Shown in pieces: positions 1 through 6,118 of a stretch of DNA of 14,712 nucleotides; position 1 is the first letter of the stretch; each line of letters begins with the position of its first letter. Under the pieces are notes generated by a model. The model did not search any database, was not told the DNA's origin, and saw only the letters and a list, made by a program, of their open reading frames with translations. The DNA is from CAZXCG01 sp964639205. Its GTDB lineage: Bacteria > Bacillota > Clostridia > Oscillospirales > Acutalibacteraceae. Made by a program: the position numbers and the translations under genes. The stretch lies in assembly GCA_964639205.1 (NCBI GenBank), contig CAZXCG010000031.1, positions 1 through 14,712 of the forward strand, written 5' to 3'.

Positions 1-44
1 TAAAATTTATATATTAAAAAGCTTTGGCTTAATATTCCGGCAAA

Positions 45-73
45 GGACCGCAGTTTTTCTGCGGTCCTTTTTT
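45..73 (+). terminator. Intrinsic terminator, plus strand
   Basis: A perfect 9-bp stem (GGACCGCAG / CTGCGGTCC) with a TTTTT loop is followed directly by six T residues. The T tract follows the hairpin on the plus strand, so it most likely ends a plus-strand gene lying left of the window, convergent with the cell-division cluster. On the minus strand only three T follow, so bidirectional action would be weaker. Confidence 0.85.
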
Positions 74-127
74 CGCCGCCTCGGTAAGTGAAGCTCTTGA
101 AATCGCCGCGCGCTTCGACGCAGGCGC

Positions 128-165
128 AAAATAATACGGACGGTATGAAAAAACCATACCGCCCG
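128..165 (-). terminator. Probable terminator of the ftsZ / coiled-coil transcript
   Basis: Read on the minus strand, an 11-bp stem (CGGGCGGTATG / CATACCGTCCG, one G-U pair) with loop GTTTTTT is followed by a T-rich tail TATTATTTT. It lies about 105 nt after the stop of the 99-aa coiled-coil gene and is the only good candidate terminator there. The tail is interrupted by two A residues, so efficiency is uncertain. Confidence 0.6.
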
Positions 166-269
166 GCGCCGTCAGCTTTCCGCTTCGGCGTATTTTAATA
201 CTGCAAACAGCCCCTGCGTTTTTCGCGCTTGCCGAAAATCCGCCGGATTTCCTGCCGTGGGCATTCTTC

Positions 270-569
270 TCAAGCTTCCGGGCTTTCTTGCTCCGCGCCG
301 CGGATAATCCCTTCCGGCTTTTCGTTTGCCTTTTTCAGATTGAAAAGATAAGTATCCGCAGCCTTCTGCGCGTCTTCGAAAATCCCGCTTAACCGGAGAG
401 AGGCTTCCGCAAGAGACCCCGCGTTGCTTATGGCAATTTCCTTGGATTCAAGCCGGGCTTTGAGCGTCCGCACCTCTTCTTTAAGCGCCTCGTTCTCCTT
501 CGTTACTTCCAAAAACAGCTCCAGAAGCTCCTGCCGTTTCATGCGTTTAAGCTCTTTTGTTCTGTCCAT
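270..569 (-). CDS. Small coiled-coil protein of unknown function, downstream of ftsZ
   Basis: The product is 99 aa, soluble, and has no signal peptide or membrane segment. Residues 1-15 are rich in Lys and Arg (MDRTKELKRMKRQELL). A Leu/Glu/Lys heptad-like stretch at about 12-48 should form a coiled coil. It is followed by a conserved-looking segment (AISNAGSLAEASLRLSGIFEDAQKA) and a helix containing AADTYL, then a charged tail. Similar short proteins occur in Clostridia, often named only by vague coiled-coil similarity, and I know of no established function. The start is chosen at 569 because GGGAGG lies 10 nt upstream (580-585). The longer reading frame to 635 has no such site. It follows ftsZ by 94 nt on the same strand, so co-transcription and a division-linked structural role are possible, but that is inference. 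Confidence 0.8.
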   Translation of the reverse strand: MDRTKELKRMKRQELLELFLEVTKENEALKEEVRTLKARLESKEIAISNAGSLAEASLRLSGIFEDAQKAADTYLFNLKKANEKPEGIIRGAEQESPEA

Positions 570-640
570 TCGCTGCTTGCCTCCCAACGCTGCTTCTTCT
601 GCGCTGATTGCCGTCTGCCGAAAATCGCAAATCAATACCT

Positions 641-655
641 GCGCGGTTCCCGCGC
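641..655 (-). other. Short GC-rich hairpin just after the ftsZ stop
   Basis: A perfect 6-bp stem GCGCGG / CCGCGC with a 3-nt loop begins 9 nt past the ftsZ stop codon. No T tract follows on the minus strand, so it is not a good terminator. It could protect the ftsZ mRNA end or separate ftsZ expression from the downstream coiled-coil gene. Confidence 0.4.
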
Positions 656-663
656 TTAGAAAT

Positions 664-1737
664 TTACCTTCCGCCGTTTACAATTTTCATTATCTCGATA
701 AATCCGTCGTCGTTGTCGTCGGTCTGCTCGCCCTCAGAGCTCTGTTGGTCTGATTTGCCGTTGGCGTTTTTCTCGCCTTCAAAGCCGGTTGCAATAACGG
801 TAACGGTGATTTCGTCGTCAAGATCCTCTCCGTATGTATAGCCCCAAATAATCGTCGCGTCAGGAGTAGCCTTTTCGGAAACAATCTCGGCGGCCTGGCA
901 TATTTCGTCCAAAGTAACATTCGGGCTGATAGTAAAGTTCATAAGCACGCCGCCCGCGCCGTCGATTGTGCTTTCAAGCAGCGGACTTGTTATCGCCTCG
1001 GTAACGGCGGCAACGGCCTTGTCCTTGCCGGTTGCGCTGCCGACGCCCATATGCGCTCTGCCGGAATCCTTCATAACGGTTGTAACGTCGGCAAAGTCAA
1101 CGTTCAAATTTCCGACGTTCAGAATCAGGTCGGTTATACATTTTACGCCCTGGCAGAGTACCTCGTCGGCAATCATAAACGCGTTTGCAAGGGTTATCGG
1201 CGTATCCGAAACACTTCTCAAGCGTTCGTTGGGAACAACAATAAGGGCGTCAACGTGCTGAGCAAGCTCCTCTATGCCCTGCTCTGCCTGCGTCATCTTG
1301 CGCTTTCCTTCAAAATTGAAGGGCTTGGTGACAATTCCGACGGTAAGAATATCCATATCCTTGGCAACCTTGGCAACAATCGGAGCCGCGCCGGTACCCG
1401 TGCCGCCGCCCATACCGGTAGCGACAAAAACCATCTGTGTGTCCTGAAGCAGGGTTTCTATTTCGTCAATATTTTCTTCCGCCGACTTCTTGCCGATTTC
1501 GGGATTTGCTCCCGCGCCTCTGCCGTTTGTAAGCTTTTTGCCTATCTGAACGGTTTTGTTCGCGCTTGATTTGCGCAGAGAAGCTATGTCGGTATTTATT
1601 GCAATAAACTCAACGTCCTTGATACCTTTTTTAACCATAGTGTTTATAGCGTTGCCGCCGCCGCCGCCAACGCCGAGTACCTTTACGTTTACAACCGGAA
1701 CCTCGCCTACAGATTCTTTTTCAACATCAAATCTCAT
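664..1737 (-). CDS. ftsZ: Cell division protein FtsZ (tubulin-like GTPase)
   Basis: The product is 357 aa. FtsZ polymerises at midcell in the cytoplasm and forms the ring that recruits the divisome. The tubulin signature GGGTGTG is at residues 110-116 and the nucleotide-binding glycine loop GVGGGGGNA at 22-30. The T7 synergy loop NVDFADV at 212-218 keeps the catalytic Asp pair. The start is supported by AAGGAGGA at 1746-1753, 8 nt before the ATG. After the folded core (to about residue 317) comes a short Asp/Glu/Ser-rich linker. The usual C-terminal peptide of the DIPxFLR type, which binds FtsA and SepF in other bacteria, is not present in recognisable form; the protein ends DDGFIEIMKIVNGGR. 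ftsZ sits 432 nt from ftsQ and has its own promoter-like sequence at 1923-1951. Identity is certain. Confidence 0.99.
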   Translation of the reverse strand: MRFDVEKESVGEVPVVNVKVLGVGGGGGNAINTMVKKGIKDVEFIAINTDIASLRKSSANKTVQIGKKLTNGRGAGANPEIGKKSAEENIDEIETLLQDTQMVFVATGMGGGTGTGAAPIVAKVAKDMDILTVGIVTKPFNFEGKRKMTQAEQGIEELAQHVDALIVVPNERLRSVSDTPITLANAFMIADEVLCQGVKCITDLILNVGNLNVDFADVTTVMKDSGRAHMGVGSATGKDKAVAAVTEAITSPLLESTIDGAGGVLMNFTISPNVTLDEICQAAEIVSEKATPDATIIWGYTYGEDLDDEITVTVIATGFEGEKNANGKSDQQSSEGEQTDDNDDGFIEIMKIVNGGR

Positions 1738-1745
1738 TTTTTATG

Positions 1746-1753
1746 TCCTCCTT
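1746..1753 (-). promoter_or_regulatory. Strong ribosome-binding site of ftsZ
   Basis: AAGGAGGA on the minus strand, 8 nt upstream of the ftsZ ATG, is an almost ideal Shine-Dalgarno sequence and fixes the start. Confidence 0.9.
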
Positions 1754-1764
1754 GAAAATACTTT

Positions 1765-1814
1765 TTATATCTCCCACTGAAATTCCGTAACGTAACCCGC
1801 CGCCCGAGAGGCGG
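1765..1814. repeat. Dispersed repeat copy A in the ftsZ leader
   Basis: A 21-nt core at 1765-1785 (plus strand, TTATATCTCCCACTGAAATTC) is followed by a hairpin, CCGCC (1800-1804) / GGCGG (1810-1814). Copy B at 1834 matches 19 of 21 core bases and copy C at 2104 matches 17 of 21. On the minus strand this lies in the predicted ftsZ mRNA leader, so hairpin and core would be transcribed. Confidence 0.7.
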
Positions 1815-1833
1815 GGGGACGTCTTTGCCTAAG

Positions 1834-1880
1834 TTATATCTCCTGCTGAAATTCTGAAGTGGACCCTATCGGCGAATAGG
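1834..1880. repeat. Dispersed repeat copy B in the ftsZ leader
   Basis: The core at 1834-1854 differs from copy A by two bases. It is followed by a hairpin CCTAT (1865-1869) / ATAGG (1876-1880). The stem sequence differs from copy A yet pairing is kept, which is compensatory change in a duplicated element. Confidence 0.65.
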
Positions 1881-1922
1881 TTATATTACAAAATAAGCAT
1901 ATTTTCGCTGATATTTGCTTTT

Positions 1923-1951
1923 AGTGTAACATAACTGTAATCATTTTTCAA
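1923..1951 (-). promoter_or_regulatory. Sigma-A-like promoter of ftsZ
   Basis: On the minus strand, TTGAAA (1946-1951) and TACACT (1923-1928) are 17 nt apart, with a TGT extended -10 just before TACACT. The -35 matches the consensus at 5 of 6 and the -10 at 4 of 6. The predicted transcript starts near 1916, giving a leader of about 180 nt that includes repeat copies A and B. Confidence 0.65.
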
Positions 1952-2005
1952 CACATTTTTCAGCTTTTTCGGAAATTCTTTTTTACGGCAAACTCAGCTT
2001 TTGTC

Positions 2006-2028
2006 AAAAAAGGGCTTTGCGCAATTTA
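2006..2028. repeat. Degenerate copy of the GGGGC-TTT-GCCCC repeat
   Basis: AAAAAAGGGCTTTGCGCAAT matches the left half of the repeat seen at 2082, 12058 and 14011, but the right stem arm has decayed (GCGC for GCCC). Confidence 0.45.
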
Positions 2029-2069
2029 ATACGCAGCGCGCACGGGTAACGTCGGCCCCCCGGGAGTTT

Positions 2070-2128
2070 GGCGGGAGATTCAAAAACGGGCTTTGCCCCG
2101 CCATTATAACTCCCGCCGGAATTCCGGC
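2070..2128. repeat. Nested inverted repeats including repeat copy C
   Basis: An 8-bp outer pair GGCGGGAG (2070-2077) / CTCCCGCC (2110-2117) encloses the GGGC-TTT-GCCC hairpin repeat (2082-2109). It is followed by a 14-bp perfect palindrome GCCGGAATTCCGGC (2115-2128). The third copy of the ftsZ-leader repeat core starts at 2104. On the minus strand the central hairpin is followed by GTTTTTG, so it may serve as a weak terminator after ftsQ. Confidence 0.6.
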
Positions 2129-2169
2129 ACGCAAGCCGCCGCCTTAAAAGCGAGGGGTCTGCGCTGAAG

Positions 2170-3423
2170 TTATTCCGCCGGATCGGTAATTTCAATTTCA
2201 CCGTCGTCTGTTTCCTCCGAAACGTCATCCTGCGCGCTTATGCTTGTGCCGTCGGTATTTTCCGAAGTATTTGAACCGTCGGTACTCCCGGGGTCAGCGC
2301 CGCCGGTGGCTTGAAGCTGAGACGGAGGAATATAGATTTCGTTTTCATTAAAATACGACTTTTTTGTTTCGTTGCAGACCGAAACGTCAAGTCTGCCGGT
2401 AATAATGCCGGACTCGTTCGGGTCAAGCTTTTCGTCTATTATTGTAAGCGCGGTTCTGAGCTTGTAGTTTATGTCCTCGGGCACGCCCAATACAATCAAA
2501 ATACGGTCGTCGTAAAGGAGCTTAACCTTGGCGGTGCTTGTAATGTCTATGACCGTAATGCTGCTTATTTCAAGATTATTTATTTCCGCAATAACATCGG
2601 AAAGTACGGCTGACGCCTTTTCGTCTTCAAATTCGGCGTAAGCGCCGATTTCCGTGTTTTTAATTCCCGAGCATTCAAGGGTCGGCACGTCCGCAAGCGG
2701 TTCGGCCATTTTCTCTAAAATTCTGCCCTCGGCGCTTATAATGTAACAGCCGTCGTCGGTTCCTAACTGGTAAGCGGGCTCGGCTTCGGTTATTTTTATT
2801 ATAATAGTGTCGGGAATCGAAAATTTAACCTCCGCTTCCGCCACATACGGCAGGGCGTCTTTGATTGCCTGAGCCGCGGCCTTCTTGTCTGAAAGAAAAA
2901 TATTTTCTCCCGTCTTTATCGGGCAAATTTCAATTATTTCATCGCTTGAATAGCGGGTTTCCCCCTCAACTCGAACGGTTTCGGTTTTAAACCAGACCGT
3001 TAAAGAAAGAAACGCGCCCACGCCGATAAAAAGCGCGATTACAAAAAACGAAAGAATAAATCTGCGAAAGCGCAGCGCCGCCGGGGAAATCGGCTTCTTT
3101 TTCCGAACCCTGCGGGTTTTGGTTCGCCTTTTTTGGGGCGGCCGGGCGACCGCCGTCCGCGGCGGCGGATCCGGTCTTTGCTTCCGCCTTTCGGCAGGCG
3201 CCTCGCGCGGCTTTTGAGCGCTGTGTGAATAAAAGTCAACAACGTTTGAAGAGGATCTGTATTTGTTATATAAGTACTCCTCCGAGGGTGAAGAACCGCG
3301 ATACTCCCCGCGCTGCCGATTTTCCGGCGCGCAACGGCGTGCGCTCTGCTGCGTCCGGCGCATTTTCTCGATACTTTCGGCGCGCCGCCTTTGCTCCCGT
3401 TCTTTTTGCTTTTTGCTTTTCAC
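2170..3423 (-). CDS. ftsQ: Cell division protein FtsQ/DivIB
   Basis: The product is 417 aa and is a bitopic membrane protein of the divisome that acts with FtsL and FtsB/DivIC to control septal glycan synthesis. Residues 1-118 are a long, very basic cytoplasmic head rich in Arg, Lys and Pro. One membrane helix spans about 121-144. A POTRA domain follows at about 146-217 (starting FKTETVRVEG, with TGENIF and IPDTIIIKITEAEPAY). The beta domain lies at about 220-360, and an acidic Ser/Thr/Gly-rich tail at 372-417. The start is a GTG: GGAGG (3430-3434) lies 6 nt upstream and no ATG with a ribosome site is nearby. It follows murA by 156 nt. Both ends are longer and more disordered than in B. subtilis DivIB. 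Confidence 0.93.
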   Translation of the reverse strand: MKSKKQKEREQRRRAESIEKMRRTQQSARRCAPENRQRGEYRGSSPSEEYLYNKYRSSSNVVDFYSHSAQKPREAPAERRKQRPDPPPRTAVARPPQKRRTKTRRVRKKKPISPAALRFRRFILSFFVIALFIGVGAFLSLTVWFKTETVRVEGETRYSSDEIIEICPIKTGENIFLSDKKAAAQAIKDALPYVAEAEVKFSIPDTIIIKITEAEPAYQLGTDDGCYIISAEGRILEKMAEPLADVPTLECSGIKNTEIGAYAEFEDEKASAVLSDVIAEINNLEISSITVIDITSTAKVKLLYDDRILIVLGVPEDINYKLRTALTIIDEKLDPNESGIITGRLDVSVCNETKKSYFNENEIYIPPSQLQATGGADPGSTDGSNTSENTDGTSISAQDDVSEETDDGEIEITDPAE

Positions 3424-3532
3424 GGTACTCCTCCCCTTCCTTTGTATTTTTGCGTATTTCAGCGTATTTTAGTCTTCCGTCCGGTTTCGATGTTTCGGTA
3501 ACCCCGTGCGCCTTGGTGAAATATGTTTAACT

Positions 3533-3578
3533 CTGAGTAAAGACCGGAAGAGCCGTCGATTTTATCTTCCGCACTCAG
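3533..3578 (-). other. Two-part hairpin immediately after murA
   Basis: Starting 2 nt after the murA TAG, the minus strand can form CTGAGT / ACTCAG outside CGGAAGA / TCTTCCG, 13 bp in two helices. No T tract follows, so it is not a standard terminator. It may be an mRNA-end or processing structure in the 156-nt gap before ftsQ. Confidence 0.5.
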
Positions 3579-3579
3579 G

Positions 3580-4833
3580 CTATACCTTGTGGATACTCGC
3601 TCCCAATGAGCTAAGCACCTCTTCAAAATTTTCATACCCTCGCTCGAGATATTTTATCCCGCTTATTTCGGTCTGACCCTGAGCCGCAAGCCCCGCAACC
3701 GCAAGGGAAGCCGCGCCGCGCAGGTCGAAAGCTTCAACCGCCGCTCCCGATAGGCTTTTGACGCCCTCGGTTACGGCTACCCGTCCTTCGACCTTTATGT
3801 CCGCTCCCATTCTGAAAAGCTCCCCCACGTGTTTATATCGGCTTTCAAAAACATTTTCCACAAACACTGTGGTGCCGTCGGCGACCGCCATAGCCGCCAT
3901 CATCACGGCCTGAGTGTCGGTAGGGAATCCGGGGTACGGAGTTGTTCTGATAAGCTTTGCCGCCTTCAGTCTTTGCGGCGCGCTGAAGCTCATAACGCCG
4001 CCTTTACACACCACCGTGCAGCCCGCCTCCTCAAACAGCGGCGTAACTGCGCCGAGGTGAGCGGCTACAACCCCGTTAATGCGTATGTCAGACCCCGTTA
4101 CCGCCGCTGCGGACATAAGCGTTGCGCAAACTATACGGTCGGGGATAATGCTGTGCGCCGCGCTTTTAAGCTCGGTTACGCCGTCAATAACTATAATGCC
4201 TTCTCCCGCGCCGTATATTTTTGCTCCGCATTTATTCAGAAAATCCGCCAGATCCGTAATTTCCGGCTCGCACGCCGCGTTGATTATCGTGGTTGTTCCG
4301 CAAGCGCGCACAGCCGCGAGCATAATGTTTTCGGTTGCTCCGACGCTGGGCAGAGAAAGAGAAATTTTCGCTCCTTTAAGCCCTTTCGGAGCGGTGCAGT
4401 GTATAACTCCGTGTTCGTCGGAAATTTTAACTCCCATTTTTGCAAGCGCCCGCAGGTGCAAATCGATAGGGCGCGGACCGAGCTCGCAGCCGCCGGGCAG
4501 GGAAAGCCTCGCCTCTCCGGCTCTGGCAAGCAGTCCTCCCAAAAAAATAATCGATCCGCGCATTTCGCGCATAAGCTCGCCGGGAATGTCGCACCTTGAA
4601 CACCGGGTTGAATCTATTACCACCGTATGATAATGCCTGCTGACGCTGCAGCCCAAATAGCGCAGGATTTTGATACACGCGTCCGTGTCGGAAATGCAGG
4701 GGCAGTTATGCAGCAGACATTCCCCGCCGCAGGCAACGCAAGCCGCCATCAGCGGCAGCGCGCTGTTTTTTGCCCCCTGAAGCTCTGTCTCGCCGGACAG
4801 TCTTTTTCCGCCCTCTATAAGAAGCTTTGGCAC
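3580..4833 (-). CDS. murA: UDP-N-acetylglucosamine 1-carboxyvinyltransferase MurA
   Basis: The product is 417 aa, the normal family length. MurA transfers enolpyruvate from PEP to UDP-GlcNAc, the first committed step of peptidoglycan synthesis, in the cytoplasm. The substrate residues Lys22 and Asn23 are in GAKNS. The catalytic Cys116 sits in the loop PGGCELGPRPIDLH, so the enzyme should be of the fosfomycin-sensitive type. YPGFPTDTQ carries the conserved Asp, and the C-terminal ERGYENFEE segment is present. A longer frame reaches an ATG at 4875, but that ATG overlaps a perfect TATAAT and has no ribosome site. The GTG at 4833 has AAGGG 8 nt upstream and begins MPKLLIEGGKRLSG, the usual family N-terminus. 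Residues 32-81 carry an unusual number of Cys. It lies 132 nt after murG. Confidence 0.97.
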   Translation of the reverse strand: MPKLLIEGGKRLSGETELQGAKNSALPLMAACVACGGECLLHNCPCISDTDACIKILRYLGCSVSRHYHTVVIDSTRCSRCDIPGELMREMRGSIIFLGGLLARAGEARLSLPGGCELGPRPIDLHLRALAKMGVKISDEHGVIHCTAPKGLKGAKISLSLPSVGATENIMLAAVRACGTTTIINAACEPEITDLADFLNKCGAKIYGAGEGIIVIDGVTELKSAAHSIIPDRIVCATLMSAAAVTGSDIRINGVVAAHLGAVTPLFEEAGCTVVCKGGVMSFSAPQRLKAAKLIRTTPYPGFPTDTQAVMMAAMAVADGTTVFVENVFESRYKHVGELFRMGADIKVEGRVAVTEGVKSLSGAAVEAFDLRGAASLAVAGLAAQGQTEISGIKYLERGYENFEEVLSSLGASIHKV

Positions 4834-4873
4834 ACAAAACACCCTTTCGCTGTACACAATAGAAATCAATTCC

Positions 4874-4904
4874 ATTATATGCGCGTCCGGTTTGTTTTGT
4901 TCAA
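4874..4904 (-). promoter_or_regulatory. Possible promoter in front of murA
   Basis: On the minus strand a perfect TATAAT (4874-4879) follows TTGAAC (4899-4904) with a 19-nt spacer. The spacer is longer than ideal, so this is tentative. It would start a short transcript leader ahead of the GTG at 4833. Confidence 0.35.
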
Positions 4905-4965
4905 CGGCGCGGGGCTGCTCGGCGCTTTCGTCCGCAGACTGATTAAAAACTTGGATTATGAGTTA

Positions 4966-6090
4966 TCAGGACGCCTGAATTTGCCGCATAATGAGCTTAT
5001 AAATACGCTCGCGCGCGTCCACTATTGCCATTTTGCGGGCGTTCTCGCCGTAAAGCTTCAGTCTTTCGGGGTCGCTGAGTAAATCGTCCGCAAGAGCCGT
5101 AAGGCTCTGCGGGGTAAGCTCCTTTTCCTCCAAAACAGCCGCCGCTCCCGCGCGCGCCAGCGCCATAGCGTTATGGTACTGGTGATTTTCCGCAACGTTC
5201 GGCGAGGGTATGAGTATTGAAGGCTTGCCGGTAGCCTGAAGCTCGCTTATTGTAATGGCTCCCGCGCGGCAGATAACAATATCCGCCGCGGCAAGACAAA
5301 CGTCCATATTATTTATAAACTCACGAATATCCAAATTCGGACATTTTGAAATATCGACGCCTTCCTTTTTCAGCGCGTCCGGGAACCATTTTCCGTACTG
5401 CCCATAGGCGTGAATATGGAGGTACTTCCCATCTTTGCCGCTGCGCGCCACAAGCGGCAATATTGCCTCGTTTAACGCACGCGCTCCCAGACTGCCTCCG
5501 AAGGAAAGCACCAAGGGGCGGTCGTCAAGGGCGAGCTTTTGACGCGCGGCGGATTTCTGCGCGCCGAGTACCTCTCCGCGTATGGGGTTGCCCGTCAAAG
5601 CTATATTGCATCCGTCGGGCAAATGCTTTTGAGCATCCGCAATTGCAAGCATAACAACGTCGGCGTTTTTGGCAAGCATTTTGGTTGTAACACCGGGAAA
5701 AGCGTTTTGCTCATGAATAAGGGTTTTAACTCCCAGCTTAGACGCTGCTCTCAGCACCGGACCGCTTACATATCCCCCTGTTCCGACGCAGACGTCGGGT
5801 TTAAAGCTTCGTATAATTTTTTTTGACGCGGCCACCGCGCCGACCGCCCTAAAGGCGGTAGCCGCGTTGCGCGCGCACGCCGCCGGTGAAAATCCGCGCT
5901 GAAAGCCGCTTATGCTGATGGTTTCAAAACGGTAACCGGCTCTTGTAACAAGCCTTTCCTCCATAGAATCCCTGTTGCCTACAAAAAGGATTTCGGCGTC
6001 CGGCTGTTTTTCTTTAAGATAGCCGGCAACGGCAAGCGCGGGATTTATATGCCCGGCAGTGCCGCCGCCCGCAAACATAGCTTTTATCAC
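4966..6090 (-). CDS. murG: Undecaprenyl-PP-MurNAc-pentapeptide-UDPGlcNAc GlcNAc transferase MurG
   Basis: The product is 374 aa. MurG adds GlcNAc to lipid I to make lipid II on the inner face of the membrane. It is a GT-B fold enzyme: the first glycine loop is GGGTAGHINPA (residues 8-18), followed by GTGGYVSGP and LIHEQNAFPG. The C-domain has SFGGSLGARALNE and the UDP-GlcNAc site region RAGAITISELQATGKPSILIP with the conserved Glu and the NHQYHNA motif. The second loop position is Ala (TAGH) where many homologues have Gly. The start is a GTG at 6090 with AAAGGGG about 11 nt upstream. A nearby in-frame ATG four codons in would cut close to the glycine loop and has no site of its own. It is 28 nt from ftsW. 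Confidence 0.97.
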   Translation of the reverse strand: MIKAMFAGGGTAGHINPALAVAGYLKEKQPDAEILFVGNRDSMEERLVTRAGYRFETISISGFQRGFSPAACARNAATAFRAVGAVAASKKIIRSFKPDVCVGTGGYVSGPVLRAASKLGVKTLIHEQNAFPGVTTKMLAKNADVVMLAIADAQKHLPDGCNIALTGNPIRGEVLGAQKSAARQKLALDDRPLVLSFGGSLGARALNEAILPLVARSGKDGKYLHIHAYGQYGKWFPDALKKEGVDISKCPNLDIREFINNMDVCLAAADIVICRAGAITISELQATGKPSILIPSPNVAENHQYHNAMALARAGAAAVLEEKELTPQSLTALADDLLSDPERLKLYGENARKMAIVDARERIYKLIMRQIQAS

Positions 6091-6118
6091 AGTGCGTTAA
6101 ACCCCTTTCGGATATGCC

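Larger units (their letters stand above)
1738..2169. other. 432-nt ftsQ-ftsZ intergenic region
   Basis: No credible gene is seen here. From the ftsQ end it holds a third copy of the TTATA-CTCC repeat (2104-2124), a GGGC-TTT-GCCC hairpin repeat (2082-2109) and a weaker relative at 2006-2028. It then has an AT-rich stretch with the ftsZ promoter (1923-1951), the paired hairpin repeats in the ftsZ leader (1765-1880) and the ftsZ ribosome site. Confidence 0.85.

Noticed and set aside
1765..2128. CRISPR-like array
   Set aside because: The three repeat cores are diverged and unevenly spaced, without equal spacers or any cas gene.
3829..4599. 256-codon open frame antisense to murA
   Set aside because: It is a shadow of murA codon bias; its composition is rich in His, Arg and Asn with no domain, and it lacks a ribosome site.
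4834..4875. murA start at the ATG at 4875
   Set aside because: The ATG is part of a TATAATGG promoter-like sequence, has no ribosome site and adds 14 residues not seen in the family.
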